NCBI GenBank assembly: GCA_025200525.1
Contig: CM045768.1
Coordinates: forward strand, 47,153,022 to 47,217,021
DNA: 64,000 nucleotides
Reading direction: 5' to 3'
DNA from: Camellia lanceoleosa
Lineage: Eukaryota; Streptophyta; Magnoliopsida; Ericales; Theaceae
The notes under the pieces are model-generated. The model was given only the letters and a program-made list of their open reading frames with translations, searched no databases and was not told where the DNA came from. The stretch's first letter is position 1. Every line of letters starts with the position of its first letter. The position numbers and the translations under genes were made by a program. Shown in pieces: positions 36,301 through 47,186 of this stretch.

Positions 36301-38147
36301 GTCTGATTTGTTGTTCTTGTATTGAAGCTCGGGGAGTTTTCGGGGTCGGGGAAACCCGATCCCCGTTAGGGGACGAGGACGGGGGGGTGATGGGTTCCCC
36401 TGCCGGGGATCGGGGGCGGGGGCGGGGGCGGGGGCAGAGATTTTTCAGCCTTCGGGGATCGGGGACGGGAGGTAGTCCTGCCCGCCCGCCCGCCCATTGC
36501 CATTCCTATATGGGAACCAACTCACCACTAATGCCTCCCAAATATCAAAATGTTACCAAGAAATGTGGAAGAGGATCTGTAGAAAAATACTCTACAAACA
36601 AAACAATGGTACTTGACATGCGGAGAAGAAGATACATGAATTTTACAAACAAAAATATCAGGAAATTCACACTGGAAGATCCTTAGAAACTGATGGGTGG
36701 TCTCTGAATCGCATGAAATATCATGAGTTATAGCAACATAAAATCAGAATGCAATCAAATCAAAAGGTCAAAAAAAGGAAATTTGAAAATTACTTGTCCA
36801 ATGCCTCCAAAAAGGTCTCTCAATTCATCAACAGTCACATCTGTAGGCAAATTTGAGATGTAAATTCTTGAGTTGTCACAGGAATCCCCACAATTATCAT
36901 CGCATTGCTTCACCGTCACAGGAGCCTCAACAGGAGAACCACCTCCAGGGTTTCGTGGAGCACCACCATACCCACCATCATATCCACCAGATCGACCACC
37001 ACGCCCGCCATTACGTGCATCACCTATAGCATCACCTCCATAACCAACAGGGGCACCATATGATGGGGGATATGAATTAGGCCCACCAGTATAGCTTGTA
37101 GGTGGAGGAACTGCATCTGTTCCATAATTAGGGTTCCCTCCGTAAGTGTTCGGAGGTGGTGGGTAACTGCCACCAGACGCACCATAAGATGGGGGTGCAA
37201 CCTGAGAAATTTGGCCATACCCACCCTCATCTCTTCCTTGATTACCACCATATGAACCACCTCTACTGCCTCCACCACTTCCACCATCATAATTATCAAC
37301 TCTACCACCTCGGTCACCACCATGTCCTCTATAACTGCCGCCACCACGATCTCCAGAACCGGCAGGAGAGGATGTCCCACATTTGTTGCACTCAACTCTT
37401 CTTGCAAAGTTCAAATTCCCACAGCTACAACAACATATACCAACTTCAATAACATAGAACCATGAAAGTAACAACCAAAAAAAAGCACCTACTTTTTTTG
37501 TTTGTTTGTTTGTTTGTTTGCGCAAGATGGAGAACACTTTCCCAGACAGGTAATGGGTCTTTTTTAAAGGAATTGAAGGTGCAACAATCAGGTAATGGAT
37601 CCTTTTGAAAGGAATCAAAGGTACAATCCCTTTCTAATGGATTTTCCCTTAACAATATATTTATTTCTGAGAACCATCTCCAACACTGATATCAACTGAA
37701 CAAAGTAACAAAGCCACAAAAAAAAAAAAAAAAAAAAAAAGAAATTTCACAGGAATTCTAGATCCAGAAGAGAAATAAAATACCTTGGATTAGGGCAACG
37801 CCAATCGCCATCCCGGCCACTCCCCCTATCACCACCACCTCTACCGCCACGATCTCCTCCTTGATATCCGCCGCCACCACCGCCTGCAAACAAAAACGAA
37901 AAAGAGTAAACTTACACAGATATAAAATTAAGAAAACCCCAAACCTATGAATCTGAAAAAATGAGATAGAAACAAAATAAGCACCTCGATTCCCATATCC
38001 ACCACCACCTCCTCCTCTGCCACCGGCACCACCTCGGCCACCGCCTCCACCGTAACCACCACCATAGCCGCCGCCGCCTCCATAGCTACTGTTATATCCT
38101 CCGCCGCCACCATATCCGTCGCCCTCGTGACCGTACGTACCAGACAT
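33318..38147 (-). CDS. TAF15B: TAF15b-like RNA-binding protein (RanBP2 zinc finger plus RRM), last exon out of frame
   Basis: Six exons on the minus strand: 38147-37985, 37883-37784, 37424-36794, 35330-35180, 35097-35016 and 33451-33318. The protein starts MSGTYGHEGDGYGGGGG with a long Gly-rich RGG region. A RanBP2-type zinc finger follows across exons 2-3 (DWRCPNPSCGNLNFARR then VECNKC). Next is a Gly/Tyr/Pro-rich low-complexity stretch (QISQVAPPSYGASGG). Last is an RRM split by introns, with RNP2 IYISNL and RNP1-like KGDAVLSY, ending VAMAEKSAPKAPPASGG. Domain order, length and words match Arabidopsis TAF15b (from memory), a TFIID-associated and stress-related FET-type nuclear protein. In the last exon the frame entering at GGRGGGYG runs to a premature TAG at 33355-33357. 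The conserved tail (RDNYRDGGGSGPDRNNRGG to RPY, stop 33318-33320) lies in another frame, so at least two small indels are present. Intron 3 contains a hAT-like element. Confidence 0.88.
35548..36508. mobile_element. hAT-like non-autonomous element with perfect 8-bp target duplication
   Basis: It begins TGGGGATGGCAATTTG and, read on the other strand from the right end, TAGGAATGGCAATGGG. It is flanked by exact TATGGGAA copies at 35540-35547 and 36509-36516. TIRs of the T(A/G)GG(A/G)ATGGCAA type with an 8-bp duplication are typical of plant hAT MITEs. The two outer parts are very GC-rich (CCCGACCCCGA, CGGGGGCGGGGGC, CCCGCCCGCC). The middle is pyrimidine-rich with (TA)n, (CT)n and (GT)n microsatellites. 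It lies in intron 3 of the TAF15b-like gene. The open frames inside are low-complexity and not supported as genes. Confidence 0.88.
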
Positions 38148-38576
38148 GTTGCAGGGGATTATCTAGGGTTTCTTTTTTCTTTTCTTCTTCTTCGTGAGAG
38201 AGAGAAAGTGAGCTAGATCGAGCGGCAGTGAAGATGCGTAAGTTATTTACCGACTCGAGCTCGCTCTTTCTTCACTATCCTGAACCGAAAAAGTTAAAGA
38301 TAATTAAAGACTTTTAAAACACAGTAAATAATTTAAGTGTTATTAAAAAAACCACTTTTATTGACACTTTTTTAATTTTACACTAAACTACTCACTCCAC
38401 TGTCTATATAATTAAGATCATATTTAGCAATGGGTTGAAATAGTAAAAAAAAATTAAAAATATAATAATTTATTCTTTATATTTTTTATGTATTTTTATT
38501 AAAAATTAAAATATTATTAAAAAAATTAATTCTCAAACAAACCCTTGGTAGGAAAATCATTAAAGACAAATTTGGC

Positions 38577-38809
38577 TTCGTTTGGAAAACAAAAGTTGAG
38601 ATTTTTTTTTGACTATTTTAATCACAAAAAATAAAATAGGCTTTTAACTTAATAAGATAAAATATTACAGTCAATCCATAATCATTACCTTCTTTCCTTC
38701 ATAAAAAAGTCAAAAAAGCTAAAACCCTTTTCAAACCAAATTTTTAGTCCTGTGCTAAAATAACTAAAAACTAAAAGTCAAAAAGTTAACCCACTTCCCA
38801 AACGAATCC
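38577..38809. mobile_element. Small TIR element, copy B of a MITE family
   Basis: It begins TTCGTTTGGAAAAC and ends CCCACTTCCCAAACGAA, an inverted pair. The interior words AAAAAGTCAAAAAAGCTAAA and GTGCTAAAATAACTAAAAA match copy A at 8326-8533. It lies between the TAF15b-like promoter side and the Gypsy element. No clear target duplication was found. Confidence 0.65.
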
Positions 38810-39009
38810 TTTGTTTGTTCATATTTGATTAGATAAAATTAGTATTTTTAGGATGAGTTGGGCTTATTTTTGAAGTTAGTCATCTGAATTTGAAAGGGCA
38901 TTTGGGTTTGGTAAACCTATTTTGGAATTGATTTCAATGATCCAAACTGTTCATTATTTAGAATTCATTGGGTAAAATATTCATGTAAAAAATAAGATAA
39001 TTGAATATT

Positions 39010-39742
39010 TGTATGAGCACGAAATAATGTTCTCGTATAATCATGTTGATCAAGTCTGCGCTCCTCCAAACGTCATCGCTTTACTCCTTGAAAACACAAA
39101 TGTGAGCTAGTCAGCCGGTGTGTGCCAGATATCTCTCCAATGCCTAAGTCAGCAAAATAGACAAATAGACAAAAGCTCTATGTATTCGGGAATTAAAGTT
39201 GTGTTACCTCTACATAAGTTAAGTTATGAGCTTTTATAGTTTTTGCCTGGCACAATCCTAGTAGGACTCTTATTCCTCAATGTAGAGTCCTCCTAAGAAT
39301 CACACTCCTGAAAGATAATGCTTATCTTTCAACACCCCCCACTACTTAAACCAAGTGAGATGGTTTTACCACGGTTGGATAACAGTATGACCGAGCTAAC
39401 ACTAGCCTTTTATCATACTGAATCCAATGCCTTCATTTGCAACACATAGCTCGTCTCTTGTTCACTTGTACCTTGGTTTTGTCTGTATAGACTGAGCTAA
39501 CTGCAACAAGCTTTGACCGAGCTAACAAGGACAAGGTCCACCTTAAGAAACCCAAACACCTCGGCTCCGAATATTATGACCGAGCTGGTTATCACCACTC
39601 CAACCATGCGATCAGAACTATATTTGGACCAAGCTAACAAAGAAAGTCCTTTTCACTAAGCCCTTTTCATCGCGCCCATAAAATGTTCTATTATTACACC
39701 TTGGCCTAGCTCGGCCCTAATGCACATAAAAACTCTCTTTCA
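39010..39742 (-). repeat. 3' LTR of the Tat-like element
   Basis: 733 bases, TGTATGAGCACG to CTCTCTTTCA on the plus strand, so TG to CA on the element's own strand as well. It aligns end to end with 54858-55587. On the minus strand a polypurine stretch (TTAAGGGG) lies just before it, as expected for a PPT. It contains an inverted repeat around AGTAGGACTC/GAGTCCTCCT and five words of the CCGAGCTA type. Confidence 0.9.
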
Positions 39743-40689
39743 ATTGCCCCTTAATTCTATCTGCGTAGCATGATTGGGATTACCTATTACCAGCTGAACC
39801 AAAACTTTAGACTTTTAACCGAGCTAAAGTGCCACCGAGCTATCGATTTGTCCGGTCAAAAAACATCTCTTCAGTCGCGCTGTACATCTGAATCGCTTGT
39901 TATTCCCATAGACACGTGGCTGGTCCCTATTGGTAGAGTACAGCTGTCAACGCTATCTTCGCACCTCGCGAATTTTGAACAGTCCCGCCCGAATCAAGGT
40001 TTTATACAAAAACCCTATTTTTTCAAATCAAAACATTTCTATTCATCTTCTCTCTCTCCCTCTAAGCCTCTATTTTCCCAAACACAGTACCTGCGAAGCT
40101 CTTCCTTGTGGTCTCGATCTTTATCCTCTCGTTTTCAAACTATAAGTAACTCAATCCCATTTCCTTTTTGTTTGTATAGTTTCTGCAGTATGTAGCATAA
40201 TATTCGTATGTTTCTCAAAACACACTATTTCATCTTCCATTTTTCTGGGAAATAACCACCAAAAACCATGTAATAGAACCACTGGAGTCACGAACAATTT
40301 GAAAAAACGACACTTTTGATCCAAAATAATACTTCAACCGAACTAGGAGCTTGTTTGTTTTAGGTATGAACCTAGCCAAACTAGATAACTCCTCTAATAA
40401 CCAAACTAAAACTTCATGCCACACCTTAAGTTTCAGCCGGACGAAGATCCTTTCGCTTCATTTAGCCGAGCTAAAGTCTTCAAGACCTAATCAACTAAGA
40501 ACAGATAGTATTCCACGTAGCCGAGCTAGGATTATACTTATTTTGCCTTTGTACTTAGCACGGTCCAACGATCTGTGCTTAACACTTTTCTTTTTCACTT
40601 TGCAGACTGACTTAGGTTATCCAGGCACTCCTTTGAATACTCAACTGAGATACTCAACACCATCTCAACACCGAGCCAATTTATACATA

Positions 40690-42557
40690 ATTTAAGTCCA
40701 CATAGGCAAATATAGATTCCTAGTAAACTCACCAGGGGTTATTACCGAATTTCGCAAGGACTACAACATCCCCGATGACGTCCACCTTTCACTAGCCGAG
40801 CTAGATACAACTCCATGGAAAAAATAGGGCTTCGTTCCCTTTATTGTCCTTTCCATTGTAGAAGTCGGACTTCGATTCCCTATTCAACCCCTCATTTGTG
40901 AATTTTTAAGGCAGACTATAATATACGTAACGCAACTCAGAACCAATTCTTACAGAATAATAAATGGCATTGTTGAGCTAAATCGCCGGCTTGGCCTCAA
41001 CCTCAGTTTAGCCGAGCTATTTCACCAATACTCTCTAGGTCAGAACGAAGACGGCTGGGTATACTATTTAAAAATAAGACGTCGCCGAGAGAAAATAATA
41101 AAAAATACTCCAGATAAAGACATAAACGACCACGATATTTCCTGAGTTTCTGGTAACTTCGAGGACCAAGAAACCCAAATACCAGGAGACCGAATTAATT
41201 GGAATAAAGAAGTAGCCAGTATACATACCTCGCCGCTTTTGTGCGTTTTTACTCGCTTATAAATTTTGCACCGTTAATCAAGGTTTTTTTCTTTATACAG
41301 ATTTGAACCAACTAAAGTTGCAGTACAATTACCCAAATCTAGACGATCAAGGCCACATCATCAAGTATCGCTAACGAGGTTAATGAGCTACTCAATTTCG
41401 AACCGACATACAGATATAGCAGTAGAAGGAAGACCAGGGTAACAAATTTCCTCCTGGAACCTTTCCCAGAACCTGATCCATCATTACCCCAAATTAATCT
41501 CATCCCACTAACTGAAGAACAAGAGATGGCCAAGAAAAGGGCAGTCAGAGCACTCATCACTGAAATAAACGCACCAGTCGTTGGGGACCAAACCGCGGTA
41601 CAACAAGCTGGCCAAACACAAGAGACTGTGGTGGCCCTTCCAATGCCTCAAGCCTCGCTATCTCGGCCAAGCAAGCTGCTCAGTGTTTCCATAACCGATC
41701 AAGGCTTTGTTGATGAAGAAGACACCATACTTCTCCACAACACTCCACCGAGCCCAGAACCCGATCGTTCTGACCGGGCTAGCCCTTCTGAATGGGCCCC
41801 AAAGCTATCATACAAAAATTGAGCCATAAGAAGCACAGACTCAGTGGTGGAAAACAAAGACCACACCCTTGCTTTTAACCTAGCTAGGAGCGTGTGTTTG
41901 CCTTCTGGCATGGAACATCATGACCATTTGACCGAGCTAAAGACCATCCGGTCGGCGACGAAGTCAATGGTTCTGGTAAGTGCTCCTTCTAATTGTCTTT
42001 CATTTTATACCGTCTGTTTGCTCAGTTTTTACTCATAATTGCAATCTCTCCTTTCACAAGCCATGTAGAAGAACCACGTTGCTCACAAACGCGTGTTAAA
42101 GCTGCCCAAGACAACACAGCAGGTCGTGGCCGAGGCCAATGCTAAGACGGCCGAACTAGAAGAGACCCAACGAAAAACCACCGAGCTTCAGCCCGAAATC
42201 GACCGTCTTACCGGACTAGTCAACTCGGCGGAAGCAGACAAGCAAAAGGCTTAGGCCGAACGGAAGAACAAATACCTGCATGAGCTAGTCAAGCTCGAGA
42301 AAAAGAAAGATGCAGAGATCACCGAGCTAAAGAAGAAAGCGGACGAGGCTGAGGACCGGGGTTACAAGGAAGGTGAAGCCACCTATATCCTGCAGTGTAA
42401 AGCTATTAAGGATATATTTTTCAAATATGGGTGGAAAGCAGCTGTGATGCAGCTCGGTTGTGGCCAGGAGACCGAGGTTTTTCAGAGCCCTCCTCCCCAC
42501 TTTATTCCAAGCTACATAGTGGAGTATGCCAACGCTATTCAACAAAAATTTCTTCAA
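40690..42557 (+). pseudogene. Antisense ORF of the Tat-like element (putative plant transposon protein plus coiled coil)
   Basis: Reading on the plus strand, opposite to gag-pol. The first part (about 40735-41215) encodes a domain of the kind found in plant retrotransposon antisense ORFs, with TEFRKDYNIPDDVHLSLAEL, then VGLRFPIQPLICEFLRQT and LGLNLSLAELFHQYSLGQNE. A likely intron follows (about 41219-41301). Next comes a linker (KTRVTNFLLEPFPEPDPSLP), a second likely intron (GTAAGT at 41976 to the TAG at about 42066), then a coiled coil rich in E, K and A (KTAELEETQRKTTELQPEID). The last part ends YIVEYANAIQQKFLQ before TAA. At least three in-frame stops (around 40828, 41142 and 42254) make it non-functional. 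The role of such ORFs is unknown. Confidence 0.65.
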
Positions 42558-42910
42558 TAAAGGGAGGAGGACCCCGCCTCAAACAACGCCCACTTGGCGC
42601 CAGCCTATCTCTCTCACTCCAAGGTCTCCATCCCACCTTCAGTCATAGACAAACGAGGTGCCTTCGACCAAGCTCAACCAAGGTGTGCTTACCACAACCA
42701 AGCTACCTTTGGGTGAAGCCCGGGTTGATTTGAACGCTGATTTGGAAGACCTTTTCTCCTCATTTTTCTTTTTCTTGTTAACAAAAAAGCTTTTAACCGG
42801 GCCATAGCCCCACCTTTTGTAATGCACTTTGGAATGAAATCTTCAATTTCTGCATCTTTTTGTTCGGTTATGCTTTATCTTGTAGTCTGTTTGGTTATAC
42901 CTATCACCCG

Positions 42911-43746
42911 CTCTTCAGCCTAGATCCATATCTCGGCTGAAAAGTACTCAAAGTTGATTATTCCAGCCAACCACTCTTCAGCCTAGATCCTTATCTCGGC
43001 TGAAGAGTACTTAAGGTTGGCTATTCCAGCCAACCACTCTTCAGCTCAAATCCTTATCTCGACTGAAGAGTATTTAAAGTTGGTTATTCCTGCTAACCAC
43101 TCTTCAAATTTAGATCCTTATCTCTACCAAGAGTACTTAAAGTTGGTTATTCTAGCCAACCACTTTTCAGCTTAGATCCTTATCTCAGCTGAAGAGTACT
43201 TAAAGTTGGTTATGTCAGTTGACCACTCTTCAGCCTAGATCCTTATCTCGGCTGAAGAGAAATAAATGTTGGTCATACCTGCCAACTTCTTGCAGCCTAG
43301 ATCCTTATCTCGACTTAGGAGAGCTAAATGTTAGTTATTCCTGCCAACCTTCTTCAGCCTAAATCCTAATCTCGGCTGAAGAGAAGAAAGTGTTGGTTTT
43401 TCCAGCCAACCTCTTCAGCCTAGATCTTGATCTCGGCTGAAGAGAAGAAAGTGTTGGTTTTTTCAGCCAACCTCTTCAGCCTAGATCCTGATATCGACTG
43501 AAGAGAGCTCAAAATTGGTTATTTCTGCCAATCTAGAGCGAAGTGTTTGGTTATTCCTGCCAAACTTCTTCAGTCTAGATCCTAATCTCGGCTGAAGAGA
43601 ACTCAAAATTGGTTATTCCTGCTAATCTAGAGCGAAGTGTTTGGTTATTCATTAACTTCTTCACTAGATCCCGATCTCTACCAAGAGAGCTCAAAGTTGG
43701 TTATTCCTGCCAACCTAGAGCGAAGTGTTGGTTATTCCGGCCAACT
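42911..43746. repeat. Tandem array of about 12 hairpin-forming units
   Basis: The unit is about 60-74 bases. It contains two inverted repeats: CTCTTCAGCC ... GGCTGAAGAG around a 14-base AGATCCTTATCTC-type loop, and GTTGG-TTATTCCAG-CCAAC. Twelve units can be followed. The right-hand ones carry variants (CTAGAGCGAAGTG insert) and lost stem bases. The array lies between the 3' end of pol (minus) and the 3' end of the antisense ORF (plus). Compensating variants are visible in places, for example CTCTACCAAGAG where both stem sides have changed. Confidence 0.9.
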
Positions 43747-43879
43747 CTGCTTTTAATGCCCCTAGCTTACTAAAACAACTTTTACAGAAGAAAATAATTA
43801 TGTTGAAAAGGAAACTACTTGTTTTATTAAAGAAATAAAAACTACAATTACTTTAATGAAAAGCTAAAAATAAAAAATA

Positions 43880-44996
43880 GTTTGAGATTGATAAAGGTTC
43901 CACGGCTTGAGAATGCCCTTGTTGTCTCCATCTTCCAAGTGGTATGCCCCTTTTCCTGCTAATCCAACCACTTTGTAAGGTCCTTCCTAATTAGGCCCTA
44001 ACTTGTTATCTCCGGTACTGTGGTGTTTCTATTACTTTGTGCAAAGACCCAATCTTCAATCTTGAATTGCCTCGGATGTACTGTCTTGTTATATTTTCTA
44101 GATAACTCTTGCTGATATGAGACGATGTGGATCAGTGCTCTTTCTCTTCTTTCTTCTACTAGGTCAATTTCCAAGGTTATGGCTTCTCCATTCAAGTCTG
44201 GGTCAAAATTTTCACTTCTAATTGTAGGGAGGCCGACTTCCAGTAGGATTACTGCCTTCATGTCGTAGGTTAAGGATTATGGCGTTTCTCCAATTGACCA
44301 CCAAGGTGTGGTACAGTAAGCCCATAAAACATGAAGAAGCTCCTTAGCCCACTTGCCTTTTGCTTTCTCTAACCTTTTCTTCAATCCATCCAAGACGACT
44401 TTGTTTGATGCTTCCGCCTGGCCATTTGCTTGGGGGTATATCGGTGTAGAGTTGTAGAATTTTATCTTGTACTCCTCACAAAAGCCTCTAAAAATTTTGC
44501 CATCGAACTGAGTGCCATTGTCAGATATTAAAGCCTTGGGTATGCCAAACCGAGTGATGATATTCTGCTAAACGAACTTTTTCACATCTTTCTCCTTTAT
44601 TGATGTGAGTGCTTCTACTTCCACCCACTTTGTAAAGTAGTCTATTGCTGCAAGAAAGAACTTTCTGTTACCGGGTGCTGTTGGAAGTGGTTCTACTATG
44701 TCCAAGCCCCACATTGCGAAGGGTCAAGGACTAGTTAATGGTGGAAGCTCTCTGGCTGCCTGATATATTTGGTGTGCGAACTTCTGACATTTCTCGCACC
44801 TCTTGACATACTTCTCTGAATCTGCTTGCATGTAAGGCCACCAATACCCTTGTGAAATTGCTCTGTAGGCCAATGATCTTCCCTCTTGGTGGCTTCCGCA
44901 TACGCCTTCATGTATCTCGAACAAGAATGCTCGACCTTGCTCGGATGGACACATTTCAAGTAGGGTCCCGTGAAGGAATTTTTTGTACAAGGCCAT
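43880..44996 (-). pseudogene. Integrase region of the Tat-like element
   Basis: The upstream part encodes the zinc-binding region ending CEKCQKFAHQIYQ. The catalytic core follows, with a LDIVEP start, ISDNGTQFDGK and QANGQAEASNK, which contain the D, D and E positions. The C-terminal end is near YHLEDGDNKGILKPWN. It is interrupted by stop codons (for example near 44570 and 44277), so no active integrase is encoded. Confidence 0.85.
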
Positions 44997-45399
44997 TGAT
45001 GGAGAGAGCCAAAATTACTGTGACTTTGCTCTTATTTTGTTGGCCTCTTTCTTCTTTTCGGGTAAGACGCCGTATTTTAAGAATACTATAATGGGATTCA
45101 TCCATGAAGGGCTTAATTCGGCGCAGCATACCTCAGCTACTTCGAGTTTTTTAATGCTTGGTCTTGGTAAGAAGTCGATCAGTAATGGAGGGTGGATGTA
45201 TCTGCCATCGAAGCAAAGCCTGCTAGTTCATCTCGCTTCATCGCTTTTCTTCTCGACCGACCTGCTCTATCCTTACTACTTCCAATTGTATGATCTCCTT
45301 TCTTACTAACTCTTGGTACTTAGCCATTCTCTCATCTTTTGTCTCATAGTCACCTGAAATCTGGTTTACTACTAGTTGGGAGTCACTGTAAACCATTAG

Positions 45400-46475
45400 C
45401 TATGTGGCCTGCATGAAAAGTGCTAATTTGAGGCCTGCTAAAAGCGCTTCATACTCCACCTCATTGTTTAATGCTGGGAAGCCAAGGTTGACTGCTTGTT
45501 CCACTATTAGGCCATTTGGTGAGATGAGGACTATGTCAAGTCCTGCACCATGCCTATTAGATGCTTCGTCCACGAAGAGTTTCCACATTTCTTCAACGAA
45601 AAGTTTCCAGCAAGTGGAGGGGTCGGATGATGTCTTGGGGTCATAAGTTTTGCTGATGTCTTTTTCCAAGTTCACACCTAATGTTTGCCCCTCACTATCC
45701 TGCTTGTGCCAAGTTTTTACTTATGGATGAGTATTTACTGCATAGCGGGTCCGCTTCTTCCTCCCTTTCTTCAATCCCAGATGTCTTGGGACGTGGCCGA
45801 GCATTTTATTTTGGGGGTCACAGAATTCTCGCAAAGACTTTCCATCCCTCGTCTGTACCAATCAACTGTTGATCACAGATGTGATGACTTCCTGGTGTGA
45901 ACTCCGCCACAAAGTCTGCCAAAGCTTGGGCTTTCATTGTGGTTCTGGGTTGAAACTTGATATCAAATTGTCCCAATTCCACCACCCACTTCAAAATTCA
46001 CCCAGAAAAGTCCGCCCTTTCAAACAAAGCTTTCAATAGAAAAGTTAGAACGACATTATGGGCGTAGAAGTAGTACGATAGCTTCCTTGAGGCCATCATC
46101 AAGGCTAAGGCTAGTTTTTCTAATGATAGGTACTTGGTTTCTGCGCCCAACAAGGTTTTGCTAACATAAAAGATGGGCAGGTGTTGGATTCCTTCCGCTT
46201 CGACACCAACATCATACGATCAAGTGATGTGAAACTGCTAGGTACAAAAAGAGCTCTTCTCCAGGTACTGGGGTTACTAGTAATGGTGGAGAAGACATTT
46301 AGTCTTTCAAGCTTTCTAGGGCACGGTCGCATTCTTCATCCCACTCAAACTTGGCCTTTAGTGCTTGGAAGAGTGGTCGACATCTGTCTGACAAACGACT
46401 TATGAACCGATTGAGCGCAGCTGCTAGGCCAGTGAGATGCTGCACCTCTTTTACTGTGTTGGGCCTTTCTAGATC
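45400..46475 (-). pseudogene. RNase H regions of the Tat-like element
   Basis: Two segments are visible. 45900-46475 resembles the Gypsy RNase H adjoining RT and is broken by frameshifts. 45400-45675 reads [20 protein letters not shown] followed by [16 protein letters not shown], which resembles the additional, archaeal-type RNase H of Tat elements. A second RNase H before integrase is what points to the Tat lineage. Confidence 0.75.
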
Positions 46476-47186
46476 CTAGATCGCTTTGATCTGGGAGGGG
46501 TCTGTTTCTATACCTCGATTGGTCACTAGGAAGCCTAGGAATTTGCTTGATCCTATGCCAAACGCACACTTTGATGCATTTAGGTGTAACTTGTTTTTCT
46601 TCAGAATCTGGAACATTTCACCAAGGTCCCTAAGATAGTCCTTCCCATCCTTGCTTTTGACCACCATGTCATCTATGTAAGCCTCTATTGTTCTGCCTAA
46701 CAATGGTTCAAACATCTTGGTGACCATCCATTGGAATGTTGCCCCTGCATTTTTTATACCAAAGGGCATGACCTCGTAACAATACAATCCTCTAGGCGTT
46801 GTAAAGGATGTGACTTCCCGATCCGTTCATACATAGCGATCCGATGGTAACCTCTCAGACGATCAAGGAAACTACGTCGATTGTGTCCTGCCGTTAGGTC
46901 TACCAGTTGGTCTATCTGTTGTAGGGGAAAGCTGTCCTTTGGGCATGCCTTGTTGACTATTTTGTAGTCCACGCAGACACGCCATTTTTCGTTCTTCTTT
47001 GACACTACTACGGTATTGGAGATCCACCTTAGATAGTGCACTTCGATAATCACGCCTTCAAAGAAGTTTCCCATTTCTTTTACCACTATCTCGGCATGGC
47101 AGAGTGCTGATCTGTGAGTGCACTATATAACTGGTCTGGCAGTTGGGTGGACGTTCAGTTGGTGACAGATGAAGTTTGGGTTAATG
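46476..47186 (-). pseudogene. Reverse transcriptase region of the Tat-like element
   Basis: Readable motifs are [35 protein letters not shown] and the catalytic box YIDDMVVKS, followed by [12 protein letters not shown] frameshift near 46800-46850 separates the first part from the second. The upstream end is cut by the nested LTR beginning at 47187. Confidence 0.9.

Noticed and set aside
35854..36686. Plus-strand frames within the GC-rich MITE
   Set aside because: They come from CT, ACC and GGGGC repeats inside a non-autonomous transposon.
37024..37452. Frames opposite or overlapping the TAF15b exon 3 (His-rich and Val/Met-rich)
   Set aside because: Out-of-frame shadows of Gly-rich codons in the real exon.
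42911..43746. CRISPR-like reading of the tandem hairpin array
   Set aside because: Plant nuclear context, no unique spacers, and units that diverge along their whole length. It is a tandem repeat within a retrotransposon.
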